Counted from the stretch's first letter, positions 1-15,384 are shown. The stretch is 64,000 nucleotides of DNA from Coriaria nepalensis (GCA_027186245.1 CP114490.1:2743001-2807000); one strand, 5' to 3'. Notes: generated by a model from the sequence alone, not told the origin. Made by a program: numbers and translations.

Positions 1-366
1 AGTTGTAAAAATAGTGTACTATAGTGACTCCACCACATATTCCCATTCTCCCACAGAGAATGGATCAACTCATAGCCAGTATAAAAAAGAAAAGTAGAAA
101 ATCTAACACTCACATGTAATCAGGAAGAGAGACAAAGATCAATGCCCTTGATAATCTGAAAAGGATTTCTTGTTTAGGAAAAGTAGTAAGTACACCCCTA
201 AATTGTCTGACTATTACAAGTTATTAATTCATCCGTTGTTTCAAAACCTATAAGTGGACCTTATGTAATTCAAATAAACATACATTTTAGTGACTCACGA
301 AGTATCAACCAAAAGTACACAACTTCAAAAGTTACCAGAACTAAACAACAGATGTTATAGAATTAC

Positions 367-1991
367 CAGCTGGTGAAACGTCCATCTGGATACAAAAAAG
401 TAGCTTTCAAAGCCTTCAACAAATTGCAATCCAGTTAAGAGACAATCATTGATGCATCCTGGTGCACCTGTTTAAATTGAAGTTCAGAATCAATTGAGAA
501 GAATGGTCAAGGGAGGAGAGAGAATAGTTTAGGATACTAATCATAACCCACAAAGAATAGTTACATGAAAGATAAGAATTCCATACACAAATCAACTTGA
601 TGAAACCAAATTTACCTTGAAAAGGGCAAGCAATGCAGATCCACTTCTGAACATATTTGGAAAAAACCTGTAAAACAATCAATAATCAGGTAACTCCTGC
701 ATTGATGCATTCTTCAAATAGTCAGCTAGAGAAAAATTACGCACATCATTATGGAGTGACATGAAACATGACACTAGCAGCCCACCCATTGAATGTGTTA
801 TTAAATTGACTTTTCTACCACCGGAAGCTTCATAGGCAGTTTCTAACTTTGATTTAAGACCTTCCATTTGCTTGTCAATTCTGCCATCAGTACAATCATG
901 GTACTGAATTGTATTACGACCACGATCATTAAACTCCAACTTGTAAAACAATACTTTTGTGATAATTAAATATACTTGGCCATACTTCCAAACACTCCAC
1001 AATCATTTCACCAAGATATCAACTTAAGAAAGATACAGGAAACTGACGAATAATAAATCACCTATTACTTTGCCGGAAGTCATAACCATATCCAAAAAGT
1101 GTGGTTCCCTTCTTGTACCCACAGCCAACCAGCATATCAATCATGTCATGAAAATGATATACCTCTGACAAATGGAGACATTTTGGCCCCTGCAATATAA
1201 TGAAAACTGATTAAGACAAGAAAATGGATGCTCTTATAGGTATTACCTATAGGCCTGTAAATGAGCTCACCCTCTGAAGGCCGGCTAGACAAAAGTCTAT
1301 GAAGTACTATACAAATTTCTTTTTCTATGAGCAGAAAATTCTGTAAATGGAAACCATAAGATCTTACCAGCGATGGGTCTAAAATATCAATGGCATAGAG
1401 CCCAGAATCATCATCAGGGACCAGAATTTCTATGTTATCATCTAAGGGTTCTGTATATCCTGAAAAACACCAACACAAATCCCAGAGAGGATCAAGGAAA
1501 AAACCAAAATGATTCTAAAAGCCCAAAATGAAAACTTCACTCTTCTCTCATCTAAAAGTTTGACCTTTTTTAAACAACTAGCTACGCTAACCTTTAAAAC
1601 AAGCAAGGCTAACTTCATTCGAGTTCACACAGTAGCTTACTCAAGCCATCACAAACAGATTGTACATAAGAATTCTAAACTTTCCTTCACTTTGCATGAG
1701 TAGATTTTCCAGAAACAAAAAAAGCTCAGTCCAAATCGTAAAAATCAATCAAACAGAGAAAGAGAGGGACCTCAGACCTGTAGTCGGATTATTTATGGAC
1801 AAGAGCTTCTTCCTGAACTCCGATTCAGCCAAGAAGATCCGGACCCAAACCCGAGTCTGAAACCCGAATCTCTTCCTCTTCGAGTTGAGAATGGAACCTC
1901 CGATGCCGGAGACGAGCACGACGGGGTCGAGATCCGGCGAGGAGTTCCGTTGGCCGAAAAAGCATGGGCATGTACAGAATCCCCCCGGCAT
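367..1991 (-). CDS. LCAT3: Phospholipase A1 LCAT3-like, 5' part (3' end beyond left edge)
   Basis: Lecithin:cholesterol acyltransferase-like lipase; the Arabidopsis LCAT3 relative is a phospholipase A1 acting on membrane phospholipids. Six in-phase exons on the minus strand: 1991-1778, 1459-1368, 1189-1062, 880-745, 667-616, 467-367 (241 codons). Visible blocks: DPVVLVSGIGGSIL near residue 20, YTEPLDDNIEILVPDDD, VYHFHDMIDMLVGCGYKKG, GYGYDFRQSNR, then the lipase elbow LITHSMGGLLVSC holding the catalytic Ser, and GAPGCINDCLLTGLQFVEGF. These blocks match LCAT3 better than LCAT4 (YTEPLDDN and GAPGCIND are LCAT3-like). The start is the ATG at 1991, followed by a short Cys-rich N-terminus. The exon after 367 ends at a good donor; positions 1-366 look intronic, so the catalytic Asp and His lie outside the window. 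No break is seen in the visible part. Confidence 0.9.
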
Positions 1992-2072
1992 TGCCCTCCG
2001 ACTCTTCAGTAACGAATCGGATATTCGAATCGAATTTCACAGGCCCGAACTGACGTGTGAGCTTACAGCTCT

Positions 2073-2082
2073 GTATTTATAG
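2073..2082 (-). promoter_or_regulatory. TATA box of the LCAT3-like gene
   Basis: Read on the minus strand this is CTATAAATAC, about 80 bp upstream of the ATG at 1991. That distance fits a plant TATA box plus a short 5' UTR. An ACGT core (TGACGTGTGA on the plus strand, 2051-2060) lies just inside it and could bind bZIP or bHLH factors. Confidence 0.6.
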
Positions 2083-2851
2083 CAGGTCTTCGTGGTAGTT
2101 ATGACATTTTTGCGGCAACAAAATGAAGAGAACAGTTGCTATGAAGTAGAATACATAATTTTTAATCTGGTCCTTGTACTTTTACTTATTTGTACATTTT
2201 CGATTTCTCTAGAATTCTTTCTTGTCAGTTACGTCACGCATTAGTGGGCTCTATTTCAATGTTTAGGGTCAGTTCTGTTTTAAGAGGTCATTCATGAATT
2301 ACTAATCTAATAAACTAAGTATGAAGAATGAAGTGTCTAATAGACTAATTGATAGAAATAGGAGGGTTAGGAAATGGAAATAATCCAAAGTAGAAGGGCA
2401 GAATAGCAAAAGTGAAGGTGAAAATATGTTCAAGTGACAGTTGTGTTAACTAATGCGCGTGTAAGCAGGATATCGTGACCACGTGTTTTGCATTTTCCTT
2501 GTCACAACTAAATTTCTCAACAGGAAGTCCTTTCCCTCTCCTTCTGACCACATTTCGACATGTAATTTATCAATTCACGACATGTAGTTAGAGAATTACG
2601 ACATGTAAATCTAACTTAACGCAGTACATTGTATCAATAAAACATGTCCAAATGTTCATCACTTCCTTTGTACAAGAACAAAAAGGACCTAAAAAGACTA
2701 TTACATAAAGAAGTTTGTATACACTTCTCAAATGCCAAGCTTGTTAGCATAAATTCAAATTACCAAGGAGTACGTTGAAAATCTCTCTATATAATAATAA
2801 TATATAATATATATAAAGATGAAACTAAACATAGAATGGCATCTCTTAACT
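2083..2851. other. Spacer with no gene seen
   Basis: AT-rich spacer between the LCAT3 promoter and the 3' end of the next minus-strand gene. The part near 2640-2851 is probably that gene's 3' UTR. A simple TA-rich stretch lies near 2790-2820. No supported ORF, tRNA or repeat was seen. Confidence 0.5.
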
Positions 2852-3298
2852 TCACAGTTCCGATAAATGGGATCCACCCTGAGGCTGCAGCTCCGAACGG
2901 TCAACCAGCCCTTCTAACACGACAAGCTCATCAAGAAGAGCAAGCTTCTTCTCTTCAAGGGTATTTACATTATCTTCAACTTCTCTTAGTGATGCCCCTA
3001 ATGCAAAACTCTCTTCCTCCAAGAGCAAATACTTCCTTCTTAACGCACGGTATTCATTTCCAGACTCTGGCATTGAATCTGAGTTTGATATCTCGGGTTT
3101 GTGGAACACTACAGAAGAAGGTTTATTATTCTTCAAGTTTCTCTTAGAGTCCTTCTGCCCTGTTTTTAATGGCATCGGCTCCTTCATCATTTGAATCTCT
3201 TTAGCGGCTTTCCCTTGTGATTGGACTGACAAAGCTTTACGGTTCAAGCCTTTTTGTTTCTGTGGCTTAGAATATGAAATATCCTCGTATTGCGACAT
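2852..3298 (-). CDS. Unidentified small coiled-coil protein (148 aa)
   Basis: One uninterrupted coding exon of 148 codons plus stop. An acceptor (tttttgcag) sits at about 3351, and the first ATG after it is at 3298, giving MSQYEDISYSKPQKQKG; this was chosen as the start because no upstream reading frame joins in phase. The first 75 residues are Lys/Ser/Gln-rich and probably disordered. Residues of about 90-135 (YRALRRKYLLLEEESFALG, then LEEKKLALLDELVVLEGLV) have strong heptad spacing typical of a coiled coil. The C-terminus is SELQPQGGSHLSEL. I do not recognise the family. It looks like a conserved plant protein of unknown role, perhaps a scaffold or adaptor. The gene is expressed-looking: it has a probable spliced 5' leader and an upstream promoter-like region. 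Confidence 0.6.
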   Translation of the reverse strand: MSQYEDISYSKPQKQKGLNRKALSVQSQGKAAKEIQMMKEPMPLKTGQKDSKRNLKNNKPSSVVFHKPEISNSDSMPESGNEYRALRRKYLLLEEESFALGASLREVEDNVNTLEEKKLALLDELVVLEGLVDRSELQPQGGSHLSEL

Positions 3299-4365
3299 TG
3301 TTGGAATATTGGCCTTCTTGTAACAGCTACTACTAACAAAATTCTTCAAACTGCAAAAATAAACAGATTAGTTTAAGCAATGTCAGAGGTGATATATACG
3401 ACCATGATGAAAGTTACAAAACTTCTTTGTAGAACATGAATACAACCATTAAAAAACATTTCATTCTTTAGATTCACTACAGTTTTGTTTTGCCACTGAT
3501 AATGACCAAGAGAAATTGTATGATAAACTGAACAGAGAAGAAAGATGCCATAGAAACTTCACCTGAAGCCACCCAGATTAAAGAGGAGACATTAGATATG
3601 CTCTTCCTGTTAACCGGTAAATAATCTCCTGACCTGAACCAAATGGAAAAAATAGTTGGAAAGGGGGAAATAAGACGCAATATAAAAGTGCAATGAATCA
3701 AAAATCATATTAAGGTAATAGCAATTCCCACGATCAGCTAATTATATGATTATAGCATATCAACCAACAAGAAAAAAACAGAGAAGAAGATACAAAATTG
3801 TTTTATCTGCATATCAGCAGACTAATAACAAGCAATTATGCCAATACACAAAATCTTACTGTTGTACCCAAGGCTCAAGGCCTTAATACAAACCCCCTTT
3901 TTCTCTAAATCCTAAACACCCCCCCCCCCCCCTTTTTCCTTCTAATCCTATATGAATCCTCTTTATTTCTAAATTCATAGGTACCTATTCTTCTGCCTTT
4001 TCTTTTCTTTCCCTAGAAACCTAAAATTTCAGGTGACATCATCTCACCAAGAAACAGATCGAATAGGTTCGTGGGAACAGTTGCTGACTCGCCAAGTTTC
4101 AATGGAAATAGGAAATTTTATCGAAAAATCGCGAGGCTCGACGAACCGATGATAAATTAGAATCTGGAAAAGAAAAAAAAAAAAATTGGAGTTTTTGGTT
4201 GTAACAGCAACCCCTCCTCAACTGTTTGAACTAAAGCTTGGAAAGTTACCTGGGTAGAGTATAGAATCGAGGCTGACGACTCCGATTGCAGGTTGATCGT
4301 GAGTTTTGACGATATCTGAGATGACAATTAGGGAAGATACAATTGAAGCGATGTACTTATAGAAT
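3299..4365 (-). other. Probable spliced 5' leader and core promoter of the coiled-coil gene
   Basis: On the minus strand, a segment of about 4330-4251 ends in CTACCCAG followed by a consensus donor (gtaact) and has no ATG, as expected of a 5' UTR exon. A second candidate exon (about 3637-3568) is flanked by an acceptor and a GTGAAG donor, but it does not join the coding frame. A TATA-like ATAAGT lies at 4355-4362. A homopolymer run of about 16 C residues is at about 3918-3933. Confidence 0.4.
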
Positions 4366-4964
4366 TGGAAGGACCTCACCGTAAGCCTTAAACCACCGCA
4401 GATGAGGCGAAACTCTTCGGTTCCTCTTTGAATCCAACTTGGAAAGTATGATACACATTAAGCCAATCACAAATCGACACGTATAAAATTAAAAAATGCG
4501 CATTCAAAAGTTACATTATTGTATTATATCATTTTAATCATCCTTTCATTCTTAATCTCGACACGTGATTAAGGGAATAAATATTAATATATTTTTTTCA
4601 TATATTATTTTAATATTTGTATAACTTAATAAATTAAAAAAAATTCATTTTTATTTGATAAAATAGATGATATATCGATAAAATAAGTAAAAAAATATCA
4701 ATCTTTTATGAGGCGTAGGGTCTCCAATCCATCTGGTAGGAAAAATATTGAAGTTGCATTAATCAAAACAACACTCTTAAAGGATATACTTCAGTTTACA
4801 AAATCATTGCCAAATTTTCAATATAGCTGAAGAAAGCATCTAACTGCAGTTTGTGATTCCAAACACTATATAGCTTTTCCCAGGTACAAGACATAAAATA
4901 AGTTCAATCAACTCCCAACAGAACAAGCTTCAACGAGATCCTCCCTGACACCACTTCCGTTTAT

Positions 4965-5843
4965 TCAAAGCTCTATCACAGTCAAACCTGCAAAACCGAA
5001 GCAAAAGGGGATTAGTAATTAGACAACACTACTATACTAGATCATAAATAGAGCTTCCAAGAGATCGGAAAAAAAAAAATACCCGGCGGAAGAGATTGCT
5101 TCAATTTGTCGGCCTTTTCGAAGTCGAAAACACAGTGTGTGTACAAGTACTTGGAACAGCGAACCTTGAACTTGACCACGTCCTTGTCCCTCTTGATCTT
5201 CACTGATCGAGCATCCTTCCTTCTCGCTGTGAGTAGGAAATCCTTGATCTCATGGATTTGCTTTGGCTGTAAAAGAGTTCATTAAAAGTCGCATTAGATA
5301 AACCATGACAGAGATTAAGATAATTGGGAAGTGATAAGGCGTTTTCAACAGCAACAATGGATATCAAAATCACAAATCAAATTTATCTGTCTGGATAGAT
5401 TTCTTAAGCTAGATAACAACTTGAAGTAGTATAATTTGGATAAAACAATTCATCCAGAATCGTATAAAAAAGATCACTTTTGAGGGGTCTAAATACCACA
5501 ATTTTCTAGAGTCGAACTGAAGAACAGAGATTGTGTAAGATAGAGAGCTAGTCATAAGCTTAGGCCACAGAGTAATGGTATGAGTAATACGAACTGATAT
5601 CAAACTAGATAATTCAATGGAAACTTCAAATTTTAACTAAACAAACTCATCCTTTCGCAATTCTAATAACATCTTATAGACTGGACAATCAGCGGATATA
5701 AAAATTAGGTTTACGCCTAAGTTTTCTCAGCAAACAAACATAAAAAATGCATCCTAATTCCGAAACAAGATCGATAGGAGAAACAAAGTCACACTAGAGA
5801 GAGAGTAGAGAGAGATAGAGAAAAAGAGTGAGAAAGGTACCAT
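4965..5843 (-). CDS. RPL38: 60S ribosomal protein L38 (eL38)
   Basis: Cytosolic large-subunit ribosomal protein, 69 residues, the normal family length. Three exons on the minus strand: 5843-5841, which is just the ATG; 5266-5083; and 4987-4965. The protein begins [19 protein letters not shown], has the conserved [18 protein letters not shown] block and ends LPPGLTVIEL. The first intron lies immediately after the start codon, a frequent arrangement in ribosomal protein genes. The coding sequence is intact and all splice sites are GT-AG. The promoter carries a telobox and site II motifs, consistent with growth-coupled co-regulation of ribosomal protein genes. Confidence 0.96.
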
Positions 5844-5947
5844 TGTGAAGGAGCAGAGCTCGGGCGCAGGTCAGAGCCGCTCCAAGATGTGTGCAGGGGA
5901 GGAATGGAGGAGAGAGAAAGAAAATGATTGACAGGTGGCCGGGGTTG

Positions 5948-6010
5948 AAACCCTAATTTGAACGATTTGGTTCTTTCATTGTATTGTTGGGCAAGAAGCC
6001 CGGCCCATCT
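5948..6010 (-). promoter_or_regulatory. Telobox and site II elements upstream of RPL38
   Basis: AAACCCTAA (telobox) is at 5948-5956 and GGCCCA (site II, TGGGCC on the minus strand) at 6002-6007. A related TTGGGC lies a few bases away near 5986. In Arabidopsis this pair is the hallmark of ribosomal-protein and other translation gene promoters, site II being bound by TCP factors. Both sit 100-170 bp upstream of the ATG-only exon. Confidence 0.8.
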
Positions 6011-6644
6011 AATTCCTCTACTCGGACAAGACCGACGTATAAAAAAAAATGCTTCATCAAAATTACCCCACATCTTATAGGTAATTACACTTTCCTCCCC
6101 AAACGAAAACAAATATCGTCTTATCCTCGTTATTTTCAATACGAGTGTTCGCACTTTGTAACCAACATAGCCTTGTCCATGGTAGTTCTTCGGCCTTCAT
6201 GGTTATGGAGCTCAGCTACCTTCATATCCCCTACACCTCATAACGCCATTAAAACGAATTGAAAGTGAAAGTTATTCAGAAATAGCTCAGAGTTTCAAAT
6301 TCGAAAGCCAAACAGGAATCCAAAAATGATGAAGAAACGTACTCATGGAACTTAGATTGATATTTTGGATAATTACCATAAGCAGTAGCGAATCTGAATA
6401 GCAGAAAAAGAAAGATGAAGAGAGAGAGCAGATAGCTGAGAGAAGACCAGCAGCAGCATGTTTCGTTCTCACAGGAAGGAAATGCTAATCAGACTGGAAA
6501 AAAAAAAAAAAAACAAACAAACAAACAGATTAAACGCGACATGGCTATGTATACGGCGTCGTTTTTTGTGCAACGACGCGGATAAACGACGTCGTTAAAA
6601 CTACCATTTTCTGGAAAGAGAAGAGAGAGAGGTTTCAGTTTGCA
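6011..6644. other. Shared upstream region between RPL38 and mtACP
   Basis: The two genes are transcribed away from each other, so this is a bidirectional promoter region. It contains the exact 12-bp palindrome AACGACGTCGTT at about 6585-6596, and a second inverted pair (GTCGTT ... AACGAC) just upstream. These ACGT and CGTCG motifs may be binding sites. A poly-A run lies at about 6499-6514. Short ORFs here (for example 6287-6472, minus) have no recognisable product. Confidence 0.45.
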
Positions 6645-7959
6645 ATGGCGGCTAGGAATGCTCTGCTAAAGTACCTCAGAGTTCACGTATAATCTGTACC
6701 TCGAAACGGTACCAACTATTCTCTCTCGTTCAATGAGATTCGGCGCCGATTCTTCTCCGAGGAGGTGAGAGGGTCTTTCCTCGACAAATTGGAGGTCGCC
6801 TACCGTGTAATCTCAGTCGTCAAGAACTTCCAGAAAATTGATCCCTCTAAGGTATAGCAAAAATTGAAATTCTGCTATTGATACTCTCTAGATGCGTTTG
6901 TGGCCTTTTCCAATTGATACGAATTTCAGATTTCATTACTCTGCATAATTGCATTGCTATAATGTAGTGAACGATGTAATCTTGAGTCTCAATATTGGGC
7001 GGTTTGCTGTGGCCTTTGATAGTTTGTATTGACACTGTTGAATGCTCGCGATCAAACTTAATGTGGTCCTGCTTGATACTGGTTCTGTTCATGAATATCA
7101 TGTTCTTAGATTAAGGTGATGGGTTAGCAATTCTTACAAAATTTTATATTTCTTCAATAAATATGTTCTAAATCGTGTGCACTTTCATCCATCATTTTTT
7201 TCGTGCTCATCGGTCCTTCTGACTGAGGTGCTTTCATTTACCACCTTCATCTTTTTCTTTTCTTTTTTTTCTGGTTTCACCCTTTATTTAACCAGTTATG
7301 TAACTTGTTATTACTCTTTTTCCACTTCCGGATCGTTCTTGTCTTGAGTAGTTTTAGTGTTTGCATTTAAACTTATACCAATATAAGAAAGCCGGTGTTT
7401 ATGGTCTAGTTTAAGGAGGGTTTAAATAGGAAGGAGTAGGTACAATTTTGGAACGACAAGTTTAGAAGTGTCTGTAAAAGGGAATGTCAAGTTTTAATCG
7501 CCACTGTAATAGAATCAACTTCTGTCTTTTTGGGATAGAATCAATATCTCTGAAGCTATATATGGGGTTTTGTTATCTGACAGCTAGAATATACTGAATA
7601 CTTTATCACATATCTCTTTGTTATCTAAATTCTAATACTTTTTCTAACCTATCTAAAGAGGTTATATGTCACATGCTTATCTGTTTTATTTACCATGAAT
7701 ACTCTTAATCTTAATTGAGATTTTTTATTGCAAGTTATATATAGTCTACTCATTAACAGTTCATAATGTATATTTGCGGAAGGTTACACCAAATGCCCAT
7801 TTCCAAAACGATCTCGGATTGGATAGCTTAGATGCTGTGGAGATAGTAATGGCTCTTGAAGAAGAGTTTGGATTCGAGATTCCTGACAATGAAGCTGACA
7901 GAATCAACTCCATCGACCTCGCTGTTGATTTCATCACTTCTCACCCTCAAGCCAAGTAA
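6645..7959 (+). pseudogene. mtACP2: Mitochondrial acyl carrier protein (mtACP2-like) with in-frame stop in the transit peptide
   Basis: Mitochondrial acyl carrier protein for matrix type II fatty acid synthesis and lipoate supply; ACP is also a complex I component in many eukaryotes. Exon 1 is 6645-6851 and exon 2 is 7783-7959, together 127 sense-length codons like plant mtACPs. Exon 1 reads MAARNALLKYLRVHV, then TAA at 6690-6692, then continues in the same frame with FFSEEVRGSFLDK and VVKNFQKIDPSK. Exon 2 has [20 protein letters not shown], with the phosphopantetheine Ser in DSL, and ends [10 protein letters not shown]. Apart from the stop, frame, splice sites and domain are intact. There is no in-frame ATG between the stop and exon 2, so a full ACP could not be made by simple re-initiation. 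It may be a null allele, a recent pseudogene or a sequence error. Confidence 0.85.
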
Positions 7960-9162
7960 TTGGATTTCTGTGAAGGCTCTCTCAGCTAGAAAATTTCCCC
8001 TCATTTCCATTTTCAAAAAGAGAAATTAGACAATCTACAACTCCATTTCATCTTTCCTTGTTAGGAATCATTTGGTCTTTCACACCTAGAGCAATGTTGT
8101 AAGAGTGATTTTTGTGCATGTGGCAACCTTAATGATATGCATGTTCATAACCAGACAGAAACTACTGGTTTGTAAAACTATCTTTTATTGCTTGATTTAT
8201 GTTTTTTTCTCAGTAAGAATCATTTTGGCTATACTTTTTTTTCAGAATAATTGATTGAATCATTCTTTTTATTCAAGTGAGAATTAAAAATCATTCACAT
8301 TTTATCATGAAATTAAACCAAATAGATGAACAGTCTGTATTCTCACTCAAAGAAAGAACGGAACGAAACGTGTCCTTATGAATAAAGTTGTGAATCTGAC
8401 ATCTCTAGATGTCTATCTATTCTATCTAACATTTCGTTGGATCGAGATCTAATTGAAATCAGACCCTGTAATTCTAATCTTGGCCTCTAAACAATCTAAA
8501 TGCATCCAAAATAGTGTCCTTTTGAGAAGCAACAACCATTCCAAGAAATGAATCCTTGCCGGCCCTCCAAACAGAATTGAAAAGGGAAAGTGACATGTAA
8601 TCAACAGAAGGGACAGAGACTTGTACAAGTCTTTGCAAAAGACTTGGCAATCAAAGTTCCACGAAAATTCCAAGTCAATGCCTCAAGTCTTCTCAATTCC
8701 ATCCAGATTCTCCAAAAGTTTGCAATCAAGTCCCAAGTTGTAACCCTTCCAATAGGTTTCTCACTTTTGTAGTAGTAGTTTCTTGGTAACTTGTTTTCAG
8801 TGGGGCCTACCTTTACCAATATTGATAGGAAGACCCCACAAAGTTGCAAAAGGCTCACTCCTAATTGGGACTTGCAACGTTTCATTGGCTTCTCATTGGC
8901 CAAACTCCTTAAGAGTGACTCTGTTGTGAGTCTAAGTGGGATTCCAAAAATTTCCAATTATTAATCAAATCTTGAGATTCAAGTCAAAATCTTTAATGGT
9001 TTTCTCAATTAGTTTTTGGAATGGTACGCGGATGAGTTTACTATGTGTTTTTTCTAATTTCATAATAATGCATAGAAAATGACTCTCTATCTTTCTTTTC
9101 TTATAGGGGACATTTTTATGAAGTTTGAGATTATGATGTGTTTTTTACTAGAATCATTATAA

Positions 9163-9230
9163 GTTTATTCTATTTATCAGTTCGTTCGAAACCGAGATTT
9201 ATTAAATTTATTCTATTTATCAGTTCGTTC
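9163..9230. repeat. Short direct repeat, two copies
   Basis: The stretch TTTATTCTATTTATCAGTTC followed by GTTC occurs twice, about 44 bp apart (near 9163 and 9207), with intervening sequence ending GAGATTTATTAAA. A weaker third echo follows near 9260. This is a local tandem duplication in non-coding DNA. Confidence 0.7.
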
Positions 9231-9474
9231 AATATTATTATATATTTATTATAAATTATTTTATTCATCGATTGATTCAAAACCAAGACATATTAGATTT
9301 TGGGTGATGTACTAAAACATATCTATTATGATAATTTATATTTTGTGAAAAATATTTCATTTATAATTTGAGGACAATTAATTTAATGTAAATTAGATTT
9401 ATTAGAGATTGGATTGAATTTGAACATTGGTGGGTTCAACCTTAATTTTATTCAAATTTGAGATTTTGATGGAA

Positions 9475-9522
<48 letters not shown>

Positions 9523-9524
9523 TA
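9475..9524. repeat. AAT trinucleotide microsatellite
   Basis: About 16 perfect AAT units, roughly 230 bp upstream of the CRT3 start. Likely polymorphic in length. Confidence 0.95.
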
Positions 9525-9687
9525 GATTTAAAGTATAAAAGATATTAATTTGGGGTCGCTCCTAGCCACTTTAGTTTTTAATTATTTCGGAAAACCCCAC
9601 TCCACATTGAAAAAGTGGCAAACACGGTCCGAAATGGCAAGCCCCGTAATTAAATGAGAAGTAGTGGGAAATTTACCATCGAACTTG

Positions 9688-9697
9688 TTATAAGTAG
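9688..9697 (+). promoter_or_regulatory. TATA box of the calreticulin-3 gene
   Basis: TTATAAGTAG lies 55-64 bp upstream of the ATG at 9752, placing the start site near 9720 with a short 5' UTR. Confidence 0.6.
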
Positions 9698-9751
9698 TCG
9701 GACAGACAGAAAGTTTTATTACTCAGATTCGCTGCCATAGGTCGTTCAGAA

Positions 9752-13066
<3,315 letters not shown>

Positions 13067-13499
13067 AAAAGGATCCTCTCATCTCTCCGCTCTGATGTGA
13101 AGGAATGAAAGAAAGTCTCAAAGTTTGTGCTTCTATTTTGCTTAATTTTTAATCGGCTTCCGTATTCTGCCCTTGTAATTGAAACTATGATCAAAAGACA
13201 TTACATGATTCCATTCCATTTTACTTTTTCTCTATATATTTTCAGAACTTTTTAGATCTTCTTCACGAATACTTTGCTTCATAAAGATTTTGCAGTTGGA
13301 CAAGATGGAGTTTAACCCTGCCTTCAATCTTTTCGTCTGAAACGTGTTTCTGCTGAAAGTTTTAAATTAAGTCGAGAAAAATATTTACAGCACGAAGTAG
13401 TATCTAATCAAGGCACCAAAAATCCAATCTAATAAGGTTTATGATGGGGCAATTCCTAAAGAAATCTTTCATGGTGGAAAGATGGAAGAAGCAAAGTTA

Positions 13500-15384
13500 T
13501 CATCTTCTTCTCACAACAGGACTCGGCCCACGTTGAACAGCACCTTGTCCGACACCTGGTTGACCGGCAGCTGGTTCCTCTGCCATATTCATTGCTTGGG
13601 TGATGGCATTCGTAACAATCAGCCCCAGAGGTATAAGATACATCCACTGATATTTATTAAGAGGAAAATAAAAGTAATTAGCACAATAAAATAAGTCCGA
13701 TTTGTAAGAGTGAACAATTGTTTCTGAGGGGAGTAGGAGAGACTCACATATTTAGCCCAAAATGACTTTTCTGGTACCACTACAATTTCACCTTCTCCGG
13801 GCTCACCATTTAGTGTCTCTTCAACAAATACTGGAGCTCTGTGGCGTGAATGGCAATTCAGTTAACAATCGAAAAAATGTATAGGACTGATTTGATATTG
13901 ACCTAAAGGGGCGTAGTAAAGGGACCAGATTATACCTTGGAGCCAGCTCGCTGTTCTTCAAAACGGTGTGGGATCTAAAAGACCACTTTGCAGGCTAACA
14001 TAGAGATGAAAATGCATGTCAGGTACTAGGTTATGCCCCATATAGTGATAACAATATCACTACACAAAACTCTACAAGAATCACTCTCGTTCCTCTAAAG
14101 CTAAGAGTTACACATAGATGATTAGGCCAATGTGGATTTCTAAAATCTGTTTGAGTTGTTTGGTGTGTTAAGTGCAGGAATTTTGTGATTCAAGATTTTA
14201 AGGTAAAAGAAAAGGTTAAAACGGCACCAGAAAAGAATATATCAGGTATTTCCAACCCAAGCAGAGAATTAAGGCGAAGACCAAAACAATATCTGTACTT
14301 ACAAGTTTCAGTTGCCGGGGAAATGGGCATGCGCCTGGAGCACCATAATTAACAGCCAAAATATTGACTCCTTCCTGCAACAAATTGAATAATAAGACGA
14401 GAAAAAGGAATTGAAATAATGAAAAGAGGAAGTTTAGGAAACATAATTTTGAGAATTACCATGTGTATCACAAAGTGCTCATCCAAACTCTCGCGAGGAA
14501 GGCATCTCTGGAGTTCAAGAAATTAAAAAGCTATTATTACTTTGTAAGAGCATACAAACAAACATATAACTCGATGATTAAATCAAGCAAACACAACCAT
14601 TGATTGATAGAAGCCATAGAAGGTAGTAAACTCACAGCTTTCACTGATGAGGAAACAAATTCCCTTCCCGGAGAATTCAAAATATCGGACGGCAGTCTTA
14701 TTCGATAGAAATCGTCTCCTTGCAGCAGATTCTGCAGGAAGAGACTCAATACATCAAATAACTGAAGGATTTACTTGAAAAAAAGAGAAGAGCAACGCAA
14801 AACGACAAAGAAAAACAGAAGGTTTTTACTTTATACTTCTCCTTCTCCTCGTCAGTGAATTCATTCCTCGAAAACCGCAGCTTTGTCAGTGTCTATCAGA
14901 ATTATAACAGAGAATGTCAGTTCCATCATATAATCCCTATTCAAGTTCTTAAAATTTCCTCGGCAGCCAAACAGCCCTAGAACAAAATATCATATCACAA
15001 ATCCGAATCTGAATCCAAATCAGAGCTGAAAAAGAAGGTACGAACCTGTTCCCCATGGATCGAAGACTTGAGCCGAGCAGTGAAGGTACCGGCAGAAGTG
15101 AAATCGGAGTCTCCGAAGGCGTGCTCGAGCTGGAACTGGACCTTAGAGTCCGAATCCGGATCCGAATAACGCTTCCGGGTCGTGGTGGTTGTAGTAGGAG
15201 TTGGAGTAGGAGAAGGGGAAGAAGGAGTGGAACGCGTGTAAGGGAGATCAAGAGAAGGAATCTGCCCCCCTTCGAGACCGAATTCCTCGTCGTCGACGAG
15301 AAGCTCATCGGACTGGAAGGCTAGAGATGGAGAAAACAAGAGAAAGAGAGCGAAGAAGACGGAAAAATAGAAGCTTAGCCCCAT
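13500..15384 (-). CDS. EMC10: ER membrane protein complex subunit 10
   Basis: Subunit of the EMC, which inserts and folds transmembrane proteins in the ER. Eight exons on the minus strand: 15384-15046, 14892-14830, 14731-14636, 14507-14460, 14374-14303, 13994-13936, 13838-13748, 13646-13500; 304 residues. The N-terminal signal peptide (FYFSVFFALFLLFSPSLAF) is followed by a low-complexity Pro/Thr/Ser stretch (about residues 50-70). The luminal domain has FQLEHAFGDSDFTSAGTF, LRFSRNEFTDEEKEKY, DDFYRIRLPSDIL, LDEHFVIHM, GVNILAVNYGAPGACPFPRQ and FWAKY. One transmembrane helix (MYLIPLGLIVTNAITQAM) precedes a short tail ending PSPVVRRR. These blocks fit plant EMC10. The gene converges with CRT3, stops 433 bp apart, and both act in the ER. 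The region 13067-13499 between them holds only 3' UTR-like sequence. Confidence 0.9.

Larger units (their letters stand above)
7960..9687. other. Intergenic region; no gene seen
   Basis: The first about 200 bp is the 3' UTR side of the mtACP gene. The rest is AT-rich, with ORFs of no recognisable content. It includes an AAT microsatellite and a short direct repeat, listed separately. Confidence 0.5.

Noticed and set aside
5789..6154. 121-codon minus-strand ORF over the RPL38 promoter
   Set aside because: It overlaps the ATG-only first exon, intron and telobox/site II region of RPL38; no family resemblance.
6287..6472. Small minus-strand ORF between RPL38 and mtACP
   Set aside because: It starts at a non-ATG codon, covers a CT-rich tract and has no recognisable content.
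14949..15324. Alternative frames over EMC10 exon 1
   Set aside because: They are shadows of the signal-peptide and Pro/Thr-rich exon, which splices in phase to seven further exons.
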